A stretch of DNA of 64,000 nucleotides, taken from NCBI GenBank assembly GCA_009746045.1, contig RPFO01000645.1, forward strand, positions 1,443,193 to 1,507,192, read 5' to 3'. Of the stretch, positions 29,100 through 42,620 are shown one piece after another (position 1 is the first letter of the stretch; each line of letters begins with the position of its first letter). The position numbers and the translations under genes are program-made. Source of the DNA: Mesostigma viride (taxonomy: Eukaryota; Streptophyta; Mesostigmatophyceae; Mesostigmatales; Mesostigmataceae). The notes below the pieces were generated by a model. It saw nothing but the letters and a program-made list of their open reading frames with translations. It ran no database searches and was not told the DNA's origin.

Positions 29100-32000
29100 G
29101 GGAGCCTGAATCCTCATCATTAATTACATAAATGCCATCCATGTACGTACACGGGCCATGATGACACCATGGGAGCCTGAATCCTCATCATTAATTACAT
29201 AAATGCCAACCATGTACGTAGACGGGCCATGGAGACACCATGGGAGCCTGAATCCTCATCATTTACTATTCCTTGACATCCATGTACGTAGACGGGCCAT
29301 GATGACACCATGGGAGCCTGAATCCTCATCAATAATTACATAAATGCCATCCATGTACGTAGACGGGCCATGATGACACCATGGGAGCCTGAATCCTCAT
29401 CATTTACTATTCCTTGACATCCATGTACGTAGACGGGCCATGATGACACCATGGGAGCCTAAATCCTCATCATTAATTACAAAATCGCCATCCATGTACG
29501 TAGACGGGCCATGATGACACCATGGGAGCCTGAATCCTCATCATTTACTATTCCTTGACATCCATGTACGTAGACGGGCCATGATGACACCATGGGAGCC
29601 TGAATCCTCATCATTAATTACATAAATGCCATCCATGTACGTACACGGGCCATGATGACACCATGGGAGCCTGAATCCTCATCAATAATTACATAAATGC
29701 CATCCATGTACGTAGACGGGCCATGATGACACTATGGGAGCCTGAATCCTCATCATTAATTACATAAATGCCAACCATGTACGTAGACGGGCCATGGAGA
29801 CACCATGGGAGCCTGAATCCTCATCATTTACTATTCCTTGACATCCATGTACGTAGACGGGCCATGATGACACCATGGGAGCCTGAATCCTCATCATTTA
29901 CTATTCCTTGACATCCATGTACGTAGGCCAGCCATGGAGACACCATGGGAGCCTGAATCCTCCTTATTAATTACATGAATGCCAACCATGTACGTAGACA
30001 AGCCATGATGACACCATGGGAGCCTGAATCCTCATCATTAATTACAAAATCGCCATCCATGTACGTAGACGGGCCATGATGACACCATGGGAGCCTGAAT
30101 CCTCATCATTAATTACATAAATGACATCCATGTACGTAGACGGGCCATGATGACACCATGGGAGCCTGAATCCTCATCATTTACTATTCCTTGACATCCA
30201 TGTACGTAGACGGGCCATGATGACACCATGGGAGCCTGAATCCTCATCATTTACTATTCCTTGACATCCATGTACGTAGGCCAGCCATGATGACACCAAT
30301 GGAGCCTGAATCCTCTTCATTTTTTTTATGAGAGGATTCAGGTTACATAAATGCCAACCATGTAGGTAGACAAGCCATGATGACACCATGATGGCCTGAA
30401 TCCTCATCATTAATTACATAAATGCCATCCATGTACGTAGACGGGCCATGATGACCCCATGGGAGCCTAAATCCTCATCATTAATTACAAAAATGCCATC
30501 CATGTACGTAGACGGGCCATGATGACACCATGGGAGCCTGAATCCTCATCGTTAATTACATACATGCCATCCATGTACGTACACGGGCCATGATGACACC
30601 ATGGGAGCCTGAACCCTCATCATTTACTATTCCTTGACATCCATGTACGTAGGCCAGCCATGATGACACCATGGGAGCCTGAATCCTCATCATTTTTTTT
30701 CTGAGACATCCATGTACGTAGGCCAGCCATGATGACACCATGGGAGCCTGAATCCTCATCATTAAATACATACATGCCATCCATGTACGTAGACAGGCCA
30801 TGATGACACCATGGGAGCCTGAATCCTCATCATTTACTATTCCTTGACATCCATGTACGTAGACGGGCCATGATGACACCATGGGAGCCTGAATCCTCAT
30901 CATTTTTTTTTCTTTGACATCCATGTACATACGTAGGCCAGCCATGATGACACCAATGGAGCCTGAATCCTCATCATCAATTACATAGATGCCATCCATG
31001 TACGTAGACAGGCCATGACATCTGACACCATGGGAGCCTGAATCCTCATCATTTACTATTCCTTGACATCCATGTACGTAGACGGGCCATGATGACACCA
31101 TGGGAGCCTGAATCCTCATCATTAATTACATGTACATGCCATCCATGTACGTAGACGGGCCATGATGACACCAATGGAGCCTGAATCCTCTTCATTTTTT
31201 TTATGAGAGGATTCAGGTTACATAAATGCCAACCATGTAGGTAGACAAGCCATGATGACACCATGGGAGCCTGAATCCTCATCATTACTTACATAAATGC
31301 CATGCATGTACGTAGACGGGCCATGATGACCCCATGGGAGCCTAAATCCTCATCATTAATTACAAAATCGCCATCCATGTACGTAGACGGGCCATGATGA
31401 CACCATGGGAGCCTGAATCCTCATCATTTACTATTCCTTGACATCCATGTACGTAGACGGGCCATGATGACACCATGGGAGCCTGAATCCTCATCATTAA
31501 TTACATAAATGCCATTCATGTACGTACACGGGCCATGATGACACCATGGGAGCCTGAATCCTCATCATTAAGTACATAAATGCCATCCATGTACGTACAC
31601 GGGCCATGATGACACCATGGGAGCCTGAATCCTCATCAATAATTACATAAATGCCATCCATGTACGTAGACGGGCCATGATGACACCATGGGAACCTGAA
31701 TCCTCATCATTACTTACATAAATGCCAACCATGTACGTAGACGGGCCATGGAGACACCATGGGAGCCTGAATCCTCATCATTAATTACAAAATCGCCATC
31801 CATGTACGTAGACGGGCCATGATGACACCATGGGAGCCTGAATCCTCATCATTTTTTTAATGAGACATCCATGTACGTAGGCCAGCCATGGAGACACCAT
31901 GGGAGCCTGAATCCTCCTCATTAATTACATAAATGCCAACCATGTACGTAGACAAGCCATGATGACACCATGGGAGCCTGAATCCTCATCATTTTTTTTA

Positions 32001-32971
32001 TGAGACATCCATGTACGTAGGCCAGCCATGATGACACCATGGGAGCCTGAATCCTCATCATTTTTTTTCTTTGACATCCATGTACGTAGACGGGCCATGA
32101 TGACACCATGGGAGCCTGAATCCTCATCATTAATTACATACATGCCATCCATGTACGTACACGGGCAATGATGACACCATGGGAGCCTGAATCCTCATCA
32201 TTTACTATTCCTTGACATCCATGTACGTAGGCCAGCCATGGAGACACCATGGGAGCCTAAATCCTTCTCATTAATTACATAAATGCCAACCATGTACGTA
32301 GACAAGCCTTGATGACACCATGGGAGCCTGAATCCTCATCATTTTTTTTATGAGACATCCATGTACGTAGGCCAGCCATGATGACACCATGGGAGCCTGA
32401 ATCCTCATCATTTTTTTATGAGACATCCATGTACGTAGGCCAGCCATGATGACACCATGGGAGCCTGAATCCTCATCATTTACTATTCCTTGACATCCAT
32501 GTACGTAGACGGGCCATGATGACACCATGGGAGCCTGAATCCTCATCATTTACTATTCCTTGACATCCATGTACGTAGGCCAGCCATGATGACACCAATG
32601 GAGCCTGAATCCTCTTCATTTTTTTAATGAGAGGATTCAGGTTACATAAATGCCAACCATGTAGGTAGACAAGCCATGATGACACCATGGGAGCCTGAAT
32701 CCTCATCATTACTTACATAAATGCCATCCATGTACGTAGACGGGCCATGATGACCCCATGGGAGCCTAAATCCTCATCATTAATTACAAAATCGCCATCC
32801 ATGTACGTAGACGGGCCATGATGACACCATGGGAGCCTGAATCCTCATCATTTACTATTCCTTGACATCCATGTACGTAGACGGGCCATGATGACACCAT
32901 GGGAGCCTGAATCCTCATCAATAATTACATAAATGCCATCCATGTACGTAGACGGGCCATGATGACACCAT
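29100..32971. repeat. 70-71 bp satellite, block 2 (largest)
   Basis: About 55 units of the same family as block 1. A variant unit with a long hairpin (CCTGAATCCTCT ... AGAGGATTCAGG) recurs at 30305, 31180 and 32604, and at 23460 and 24393 in block 1, marking higher-order blocks. The array is broken by J after ACCAT. Confidence 0.95.
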
Positions 32972-33349
32972 AGTTAGTCTAAGTCTCCCGCCTGTAGCCT
33001 AAGTGGACACGTGCCAGCACCGCCGGCGCCCAATTGGGTACTGGGACGGTGCTGGACTAGAGCAGTCATGGCATGGACACGTGGCTATACTCAGTATGTG
33101 ATGAGCCGGTACCTCAGTACCGGGACTGTAGTTGTCATGTTAGGACTGACTAGATCAGGTTGTAACTGATAGGCTAGTCCGTCCAGGATCAGTAAGTTAG
33201 TTTAACTTACGCAAAGTCTGGCCAGCCATCGTTGACGGCTGGCCAGCAGTATATGTGCCATTCTATCCTAATGCCAAGGTGTCTCGTCGTTCACGCACAC
33301 ACACGCCATTTGGCAGTGCCCGAGCATTCCAGCTTTGTGTTGCATAACT
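32972..33349 (+). repeat. 5' LTR of element J
   Basis: This 378 bp repeat has its second copy at 40110-40487. The ends are an AGTTA/TAACT inverted repeat. A TATATG word near the middle-right is a possible core promoter. Confidence 0.93.
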
Positions 33350-33592
33350 TGCATTAAAAACTCCAAAAACATACACGACAAAACGACGAGCGTGCGAAAC
33401 GTACAGTTCGCAAACACCCATTTCCATTTTTTTTACCCATCTTTTTGAACTAATGGCTCCCAAGAACAACAAGGGAAAGGCCCTTGTGGGCGCGACTTCC
33501 TCGGAGGAGGAGTCGCCGTCGGTGACGAGGTACCAGTCGTCGTCGTCCCCGATGTCCGATGACTCGGGGACGTCGGACTCGATCCTGGAAGT

Positions 33593-35083
33593 ATGCGCCA
33601 GGATTACGAGAACCGGGATGCTCAGGATCCCATGCATCCTGAGGATGCGGCGATGGCGGCAGCCGACCCGACGTACCGTGACGTTGTGGAGAACGTCGTG
33701 GTGCGCGTTCCCCTGATGCGTAGGGCGCGGGGGTCGACCCCGGTGGTGCGTCAGAGGGGACCACCATATGCACCACGTGGTGCGGGGGCGGGGCCCGAGT
33801 CGGAGGAGGAGGAGAGTGGGGAGTCCGACAGCGTGTCGGAAACCAGCTCGCTGGGTTTGTTTGGACTGCAGCCATCGTCGGCAGACGAGGCGCGCAGTGC
33901 GCAGGTGGCAGCAGATGCTGCCATGGCGCAGAGCCTGCAGGAGCAGGAGTCCGCAGAAGAGCGGAGGTTGGCAGTGCGCGCACGTGAGCGCGCCCAACAA
34001 ATGGAGGATGCTGCCCAGGTCCGCGCGGCATTGATGAGGAGGTCAGAGTCGCCGAGGTCAGCGTCGCCGACCCATGAAGTGGTGCGGAGGGCGGACCTGG
34101 CGTGTTTCCAGCGCCTTCGACGGTCGGCAACGATCCCGAGGGAGATTGATGGAGTGCTGCAGGAGTCGGAGTATTCTTTGACGGGTCCGTCGGCGTCCGA
34201 AGCGGACGACCTGGTGGAGATGACGCCGGCTATGCAGGCGCGAGAGAAGGAGGCTCAGAGGAGGCTCGCGGTCTTCAAGGCGGAGAGGGAGAAGAAGCAG
34301 CGGAGGCGGAACGTGATCGCGCAGAGGAAGCTGCGCGAGCAGCAAGAGCGTGACAGGGCGGAGGCGCTCGCGGCCAGGATTCGGGTGAAGATGTCTCACA
34401 CCAAGGTGAGGTGTGAGCGTCTCACCCGCGACCTGAAGAGCTGGAAATACCGGAAGGTCGCGGAGATAGCACCTTTGCAGGGGCCGGCTCGTCGGGAAGC
34501 CGAGGAGCGCTACCGCAGGCATCTGGCCGCCTGGGAGGAAAGCGTAGGTCGCCTGGAGAGGCGTATGCTGAAGCAGCGACGCCGTATGTCGAAGAACATC
34601 AAGAAGGCTGCGGTGAGGGGATGCATGGGGGAGGCGGTAAGAGCTGAATTTGGTTTGATGCCGGATGAACGCATTTCTACCGAACAACTCTACCATTTTT
34701 TGTCGCAGCCAACGCATACCATTTCAAACCGAGACGGCACAGCGGCAAGGACCAGGGTGACGCACCGGGGCGAACCCGGTCCAGCGACCTTGTCCACCGG
34801 GAGGACATCCGGAGGCAACTCCACTGGCCCAGCAGATGCTGGAGAGGGGCGGGAGCTCACCCCGGGCGAGCATGGCCGCCTAGCAGACACGGTGGCGAGG
34901 CTGGTGGCCTCGCTGAAGCCAACAAAACGCAGGGCACCGGAGGAGGCGTGCCAGCCACAGCAAAAACGCAGGAGGGACGAGAGGGACGAGGGGGAGGATG
35001 ACGGGGAGAGGGGGGGCAACCAGGGCAGGGGTGGACATGGCACCCAGGAGTCTGCACCAACACGGCACGAGGGCGGGGAGCGG

Positions 35084-35115
<32 letters not shown>

Positions 35116-35662
35116 GCAGCAGCAGCCACAACCAGCAGGAACGACCACAACCTCCAATATGGCCTTGAACAGGCCCAGGTTTGATCCAAAAAAGAAAGAG
35201 GACAAGCTAGTGTTTCCGGGTTTGCCAGAGGGCCACACCCAGGACGAAGCTAGGGAGTGGTTGTTTAAGTTGTCACATGCATATGCTAGCGACAATGTCC
35301 GTGATTGGTTTGCCTCTCTACGTGCGTCCACACCCATCCATCAATCTGCCAAGCCTATCCAGCAGTTGGTACAATTGTACCAAAAGCGTGCCAGCAGCGG
35401 GGTAGACGTGGCAGAAAATGTGTTGTGGGCGCAGTTCATGGTTGATCTTAGGGCACTTGTTACCACGGGGGAGCACTTAGAAGTGCTTAAGGGCTTCCAG
35501 TGGATAGAGGCCTATAAGGTCAATAAGCGTGACTATGTGAGTGACAACAAAAAATATGTCATGTACATAGAGGGAGATGAGGAGCTGAAGAAGCTCAATG
35601 CCAAGTACCTAGTACACCTATGGCTACAAAAGGCAGAACTGGACCCACCACCCTGTCAGTAA
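33593..35662 (+). CDS. gag of element J, long form with coiled coil and polyglutamine
   Basis: This is an open stretch of 689 codons; coding-like sequence also begins slightly upstream near 33453 in another frame. The first 200 residues are acidic and Ser-rich. Residues about 220-360 are very rich in Arg, Lys, Glu and Ala (KAEREKKQRRRNVIAQRKLR and following) and should form a long helix or coiled coil. A Gly/Arg/Glu-rich region leads to a run of about 14 Gln (near 35085-35130), followed by the gag-like core (LVFPGLPEGHTQDEAREWLF, NVRDWFASLRAS). Gag of this clade elsewhere in the window is about 400 residues, so J carries an N-terminal extension. Zinc knuckles lie downstream at about 36010-36170. 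Confidence 0.7.
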
Positions 35663-35992
35663 TCCTGGCAGGTCTAAAGGATAAGTGGGAGGACTTTAGG
35701 AAGGCAATGGCCTATGTGCAGCAATGCCTAGAGCCGTTTGCTGCTGCAGCCAAGGAGGGAAAGGTGAAGCAGGTAAAGGGGGAGGAAGCCTCAGGTACGG
35801 GGCTCTCCAAGAAGCAGATGCAGTCGCTGGTAGCCCAGGTAAAGGCGGTAATGGGGGGGATAAAAACAAAAACAACAAAAGTGGGGGAGGTGGAAACAAG
35901 GGGGGGGAAAGAACAATAACAATAAAAACAGAAAACAAAGTGGGGGAGCTAGCAAGCCAGGGGGTGCTAAGCCAGCAGGGGGGGACAAGAGG

Positions 35993-38900
35993 TTGCCTCA
36001 TGACCCCACCAAGCATTGCACTAGGTGCCTTTGTAAGGGGCACCTAAAAGATGACTGCTGGAAAGGCAAACCCGACTATGGTTCTGACGTTGATGTTTGT
36101 CCTGGATGCTGGAAAACACGTCACCCCATTGCAGCAGGAGCGCGCTGCACGGCACCCAGGCACAACAAGACCACGCCAGGGCGCTACAACCGCGCGGGGG
36201 CGGCAGACCAGGGTGACACCTGTAAGCTACCCTCACCATTTTTCACAAATGGTTTCCTGTTACCTTCTGTCTGCCAAGTGTTGCCTGAGTGTGATGATGT
36301 GGATTGGGAAGTGGCATATGACATGACACTGTCACACATGATGCGTGACCCCACCATAGCTTCCCTTAGTGCAGCAGCAGAAAAGGTAATCACGTATGGT
36401 GCTCTAGCAGAGCAACTGCACAAGGTTATGGGCCATGAGGCTGTGGCTGAAAGGCTAGCCAATAAAATACAAGGCCATGATCTGGAACAGATGTGCAGGC
36501 ACGTACGTAAGCACTGTGAGCAATGTCAGCTATATGCTCCTAAGCCCAGAAAATGGCATGTGGCCACACCACCACTGGCTAGAGGCAAACTGGTTGGGGA
36601 TGTTATACACGTGGTGAAGGACACGGTATACTACCTAGTCATAAAGGATGCCTGGTCAAGGTTTGTGGTAGTGGAGCCCCTGCCTGGGATGGATAAAGAG
36701 CAGCTGCACAGAGCTTTACAGATAGCCTTGGCACGTTTTCACCCCATTGAAAAAGTAATGCTGGATCAGCAGTTTCTCTGCATCCAGGACAGGAATGACC
36801 TGCCCAAGATAGAAGTGTCTGGGGCTCAAGATCATGAACGTCAGGGGTTGGTAGAACGTACCATGAGAGCCATCAGGGATGTGATAAGAAAAATGCCATC
36901 CAGGTTGGCTGACTCTGGTAGCTATGCTGACAGGGCATCTTGGGCAGCAGGGGTGACTACCCAGCTAAACGCCAAACCAATAATGTCCTCACCTTTTGGG
37001 GAAATCACCCCAACTGGCCTTCAGTCAGGCAGCTATGCTTCAGAGGTACACACTCACTACAACACACAAAGGCAGCACTTAGCCAAGTTGCTGGCAAAGA
37101 AAGACAAAAACAATGCCAGGCCTGTGTTTGAAGTGGGGGACCATGTGTTTTTTTCAGAGAGGGTGACAGAGGAAGAGCACACTCTGCCAGATGGCACGGT
37201 CCAGCTGTAGTCACCAAAATTCATGAAGAAGGGACTGCAGTCACTATACAACATGACAGAGAGCGTGTGGTCAGCAAGCATAGACTCAAGCTTTATTACC
37301 CACCACTGGCAGACGTGTCAGGGGTAGAATTCTTGGACATGGATTCAGAGCAGGAGTCTGGTGGATTGATCTCACCCAATGAATTGGCTAAGGACGTCAT
37401 TGATGCAAGCACTAGTACCACAGTAGAAGCTCCTGTGTTCCTCAGTAGTGCAGCCCCACTACAACCCAATAGTCCACCTGGGCAGGAGGACGGTGCACAG
37501 GGTGAGCAGCAGGTAGCACCTCCCTCACACCTGGAGGAGTCACAAAAAGAGCAGATCCTGTCGTTCCCAGGAAGTCATTTGCTGAGATTCTTAAGGCCTT
37601 GCACAAGGCACACAACACTAAAGCAGTTGTGGCAACAGGTACAGCACAGGTCAATGCTGTAGGGGATGCAGGTCAAGATCCTAGTATTTTGGCTGTAGAC
37701 ACCCAAGCACAGGTGAGTATCATCAGTGCAGAAGCTGTATCTGGTCTGAAAATGAAGGCCTCACCATGGGCTAGAGTGTCAGATTTTTCAGGCAAAACCA
37801 AAATGCAGGTCAAAGGTCAGGTGAGCATTCAAATCTTGGGTATGCCCACTCCATTTCAGGTGGTTGAGGGCTACTCAGGGAATGCCCTGTTAGGGGAACC
37901 TTTTGTATCTTACCCTGGTGTTGTCATCTCAGCTGGGAGGTTGAGTGTGGCAGGGGTAGGACAGGTGCCTCTAGATCATTTTAAAATCCCTTTGAGCCAG
38001 ATTAGCACTGGGTTGGATGCTGCCATCAATGCAGTTAAGCCCAAGTACCTCCCAGGTCAGGAACCGTGTGTGGAGGACCTCATACACTCTCAAAAGCTAC
38101 ACCCTTCAGCGTTTGGGCTTGGTAGATGGGATGTTGCATCCATGTCTCCCCTGTCCTATGATGATATTGTACGGGACTGCCAGACGCAGATTGGGTTTCT
38201 TAAGTGGCTTGAGGCTTTTACCAAAGCCAGGGAGGAGTGGGTTGTTCCAGATGCACGTAGTCCCACACACACACCACCTGTGACTCCTCTTGATGCTATG
38301 CCAGCTGGGGCCAAGAAGCTAAGGTTAAAGTTTGTGTGCAAGCATAAACCTCAGGCTGATGGGGGACCACCCATTTTCCATGCTAGGCCATGTGTTACTG
38401 AGTTCAGGGGCTCTACAGAGCTGACAGAGGCTGAGCTTTATACTCCTGGTATTCAGCAAACGTCTCTCAAGGTGTTGCTTTCCTTGTTTTTGCATCAGCT
38501 TAATACAGGGAAGGATTATGTGTGTAAAGCCACAGATATCAAAAGAGCCTTTCTAAAGGGGGACCCTGCCATAGCACAGCAGGTCTGGAGAGGTCAGGTA
38601 TACGTGGTGAATACTCCTAAGGTGTGGCACAGGGATATTGTTCAACCCTTGTTGAGGCCAAACCTGGGGGTTGAAGGGTTGCAGTCAGCTCCAAAAATTT
38701 TTAGGCTGTCTGCACAGGAGGTATTCATGAAGCTAGGGGCCACCTATGATGACATTGACCCTTGCCTGTTTGTCATCCCACACCCTGATGGAATGATGAT
38801 GTTTGTCTGGCATGGGGATGATCAGTTAATCTCAGGTCCTAGAGCTGCAGTGGATGCTTTCATAGCTCAGGTGTCTGCCAGTTTTGAGATTGGCAAGCAG

Positions 38901-39725
38901 CTAGAGCTGGGCAAGGAGCCAGTCAAGTTCTGTGGCATGATGCTTGAGTTGCTGCAGCAGCAGGGCAGCTGGGTTTGTTCCATGCAGGCCTCTGCTGAAT
39001 ACATTAAGTCTTGTCTGGATGTCCTGCCTGTTCACATCACCCCTGACATGTGCCCTACCATTAGAGGCAAGCTTGGTTGGCTATGTGCTACATGTGCACC
39101 CCACCTGGCTTTTGTGAGCAGGGTAGATGATGAGGTACTACAGGAGGTAGGAGCACGGGCAATCAAGCAGTTGTTGCATGATGGTCCACCTTTGATGCTT
39201 CACTCACTGGACCTGTTTACTCCCATTCACATCACGTGCATGATGGATAGTTCAATGGAGTCCAGGGTAGTTACCAAGGTTCAAGCCAGAGAGGCTGGAT
39301 TGTTTTTCCTGCATAACCAAGGTGGGAAGAAGTCACTAGTCTCCTGGTTCAGTAGATTGCACAAGAGGAAAGCTGTGAGTAGCAATGTAGCTGAATGCAG
39401 GGCTGTGGTATCTTCTGTCTTGCATGCAAGGTATCTCAATCACTTGCTGGTCTGGCTTCAACACCAGGCTGGTAGCTCTGCAGGAGTGAAAGCACATTTG
39501 CTGACTGACTCTCAATCTATCATCTCTTTCCTTGCCAATCCTTTGGCTGTACACTCGGACCTGGATTGGATTGTGCTAAAACAGGAATGCAAGTACCTGG
39601 AGTCTAAAGCCCACGTCAGGGACAAAGACAATGCTGCAGATGCACTGACCAAGGTGCCACAAGCAGCAGGACCACAATACCAGGTCTTGTATGGGTTGAT
39701 GAACCCTGGTTACAGTCTGAAGTGA
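35993..39725 (+). CDS. pol region of element J (zinc knuckles, integrase, retropepsin-like, RT, RNase H)
   Basis: Open stretches of 405 and 708 codons carry, in order: knuckle CTRCLCKGHLKDDC, second cluster CPGCWKTRH, integrase zinc region (LHKVMGH ... CEQC), integrase core (GDVIHV, VMLDQQF, GLVERTM; 29 residues between the last two acidic positions), retropepsin-like domain (AVDTQAQVSII ... LLGEPFVSYPG), RT (ATDIKRAFLKGDP; VWHGDDQLI), RNase H (MMDSSMES, VAECRAV, LTDSQSI, NAADALTK). The region is broken in a small number of places. It is clearly related to the pol of I and more distantly to B and C. Confidence 0.88.
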
Positions 39726-40109
39726 CTGGCACATTGTACATGTTAGCCCATGACCCCCTGCCTAATACTGCAGCTGAAAGGCTGCAGTGGCAGCTGGGTA
39801 GTTTTCTGACAGTGAGAAGCACTGGTCTAGAAAGTTGGGACATGATGAATGTGTTATTTATTGAATAAAATTTTGTGAGACACTTGTTTGGATGACCATG
39901 ACATGCTGGGGCCTGGAGCACCCATCTCACTCAGTTAAGAAACCATGCTTGAGACATGGGGCCTTTTTAATGCATCTCTTGTACATGTGTGAGGTGACCT
40001 TTGGGTCCTAGTAGGTTATCTGACAGTTTTTTTAAGGCATTGGGAATGGCTGCGTCCATTTGATGGCTATGTGTGTTTCTGTTGAAACCCAAAGAAAACT
40101 TAAAGTGGG
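39726..40109 (+). other. 3' untranslated region of element J
   Basis: These 384 bp between pol and the 3' LTR show no gene. They end in a purine-rich tract. Confidence 0.75.
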
Positions 40110-40487
40110 AGTTAGTCTAAGTCTCCCGCCTGTAGCCTAAGTGGACACGTGCCAGCACCGCCGGCGCCCAATTGGGTACTGGGACGGTGCTGGACTAGAG
40201 CAGTCGTGGCATGGACACGTGGCTATACTCAGTATGTGATGAGCCGGTACCTCAGTACCGGGACTGTAGTTGTCATGTTAGGACTGACTAGATCAGGTTG
40301 TAACTGATAGGCTAGTCCGTCCAGGATCAGTAAGTTAGTTTAACTTACGCAAAGTCTGGCCAGCCATCGTTGACGGCTGGCCAGCAGTATATGTGCCATT
40401 CTATCCTAATGCCAAGGTGTCTCGTCGTTCACGCACACACACGCCATTTGGCAGTGCCCGAGCATTCCAGCTTTGTGTTGCATAACT
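40110..40487 (+). repeat. 3' LTR of element J
   Basis: This is the second 378 bp copy, preceded by AAAGAAAACTTAAAGTGGG, the likely polypurine primer. It is followed by the ACCAT target copy and satellite. Confidence 0.93.
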
Positions 40488-41663
40488 ACCATGGGAGCCT
40501 GAATCCTCATCATTTACTATTCCTTGACATCCATGTACGTAGACGGGCCATGATGACACCATGGGAGCCTGAATCCTCATCATTAATTACATAAATGCCA
40601 TCCATGTACGTACACGGGCCATGATGACACCATGGGAGCCTGAATCCTCATCAATAATTACATAAATGCCATCCATGTACGTAGACGGGCCATGATGACA
40701 CCATGGGAGCCTGAATCCTCATCATTAATTACATAAATGCCAACCATGTACGTAGACGGGCCATGGAGACACCATGGGAGCCTGAATCCTCATCATTAAT
40801 TACATAAATGCCATCCATGTACGTACACGGGCCATGATGACACCATGGGAGCCTGAATCCTCATCATTACTTACATAAATGCCATCCATGTACGTAGACG
40901 GGCCATGATGACACCATGGGAGCCTGAATCCTCATCAATAATTACATAAATGCCATCCATGTACGTAGACGGGCCATGATGACACCATGGGAGCCTGAAT
41001 CCTCATCATTTACTATTCCTTGACATCCATGTACGTAGACGGGCCATGATGACACCATGGGAGCCTGAATCCTCATCATTAATTACATAACTGCCATTCA
41101 TGTACGTACACGGGCCATGATGACACCATGGGAGCCTGAATCCTCATCATTAATTACATAAATGCCATCCATGTACGTACACGGGCCATGATGACACCAT
41201 GGGAGCCTGAATCCTCATCAATAATTACATAAATGCCATCCATGTACGTAGACGGGCCATGATGACACCATGGGAGCCTGAATCCTCATCATTAATTACA
41301 TAAATGCCAACCATGTACGTAGACGGGCCATGGAGACGCCATGGGAGCCTGAATCCTCATCATTTACTATTCCTTGACATCCATGTACGTAGACGGGCCA
41401 TGATGACACCATGGGAGCCTGAATCCTCATCATTTACTATTCCTTGACATCCATGTACGTAGGCCAGCCATGGAGACACCATGGGAGCCTGAATCCTCCT
41501 TATTAATTACATGAATGCCAACCATGTACGTAGACAAGCCATGATGAGTACACCATGGGAGCCTGAATCCTCATCATTTTTTTTCTGAGACATCCATGTA
41601 CGTAGACGGGCCATGATGACACCATGGGAGCCTGAATCCTCATCATTTTTTTTATGAGACATC
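40488..41663. repeat. 70-71 bp satellite, block 3
   Basis: About 16-17 units between J and I, starting with the ACCAT copy of J and ending with the ACATC copy of I. Confidence 0.95.
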
Positions 41664-42147
41664 AGTTAGTCTCCATGCTTTGCTGTAGACTAAGTCTCAA
41701 AGGCATTGTGAATACAACGTATGAATAAGCCTTGTAAACCTACGTTGGTATGTGAATATAAGTACCACGTGGGCTATGCAGATAGGAATGCTAGTCGAGT
41801 CGCATACGTTTCCCTAGATAGGTACTTTGGGTACTGGGGTACGTGACAGATGTCAGTACCCAGCATACGTAGTGTCCTGTCATTGGACGGTACTAGAGTA
41901 TCCTAGATAGGGACCGTACTGCAGCGTGCATTGATCTGTGATCACACGATGCAGTGACTAGACTGCTACCTGTCATCGTGCGGCCTCGGGCCAACGGTCT
42001 GCACCCAACGGTCACTGGCGGCGCAGCCAGTGAGAGGAACGTTGATAAAGGGTAAACCTATTTTCTAATGAACCAAGCAATTCATTGCTCACAGCATACA
42101 GTGTTCTCAAGCAATATATCACGTCGTTCATTTCTCATTTCCTAACT
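41664..42147 (+). repeat. 5' LTR of element I
   Basis: This 484 bp repeat has AGTTA/TAACT ends and is followed by TGAATTTTATAAAC, not a TGG-type primer site. Confidence 0.93.
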
Positions 42148-42620
42148 TGAATTTTATAAACGCTCTTCAGCAACATCAAACTCAACAACGGTTCAAACCG
42201 GCACTGAAAAAAAAAAAAGAAAAGAAAAGAAAAAAAGAGAAAAAGAAACTATATCTTGGGGACGACGATGATGATCAGCGTCGTCCGCCAGACAACAGGG
42301 CACCGGCTGATGTCGGTGCGCCTGCATGCAATAACAACAAAACAAAAAGAAGAAAAAGAAAAAGAAAACAAAAGAACAACCATGACAATACCAGCCAGGT
42401 GGAGGGTCCGGCTGCCGCGAGGCAGTCCGAACAACCCCCCTCCCCTGTGCGCCAGCCGGTGGCGGAGCCGGTTCCCCTACGGGGCACCGACCAACCCTCT
42501 TCCCCGGCGGCTGCGATAGCAGCACCCACTGCTGGAGCAGCCATGGCGGCGGCAATGCGGCAGGAAAACAACCCCCAGGAGGCACCGGCCCTGCGCCGGC
42601 CCCTGGGGCTTCCAGCGTAA
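42148..42620 (+). CDS. Gag N-terminal remnant of element I
   Basis: A short frame after the 5' LTR begins MNFINALQQHQTQQRF, then has a strongly basic Lys/Arg run, an Asp run and a Pro/Ala-rich tail. It resembles the low-complexity leader of a gag protein, such as J's, rather than an enzyme. No gag core follows in a recognisable form. Confidence 0.4.

Larger units (their letters stand above)
32972..40487 (+). mobile_element. LTR retrotransposon J (copia-like, AGTT/AACT clade) in the satellite
   Basis: This 7516 bp element has LTRs 32972-33349 and 40110-40487, both 378 bp, differing at one base that I can see. Target duplication ACCAT is at 32967-32971 and 40488-40492, inside a satellite unit. 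LTR ends are AGTTAGTC...CATAACT. Gag and pol are on the plus strand; pol lies in more than one open stretch, with about two or three breaks or shifts in all. It is recent by LTR identity. The sequence after the 5' LTR (TGCATTAAAAAC) is not a TGG-type primer site. Confidence 0.94.

Noticed and set aside
23254-32971. Open frames of up to 188 codons on the minus strand of the satellite (repeating MMRIQAPMVSSW / VHGC words)
   Set aside because: They are a by-product of the tandem unit. The 70-71 bp period is not a multiple of three, so the same words appear in all frames, and no start context or domain supports a protein.
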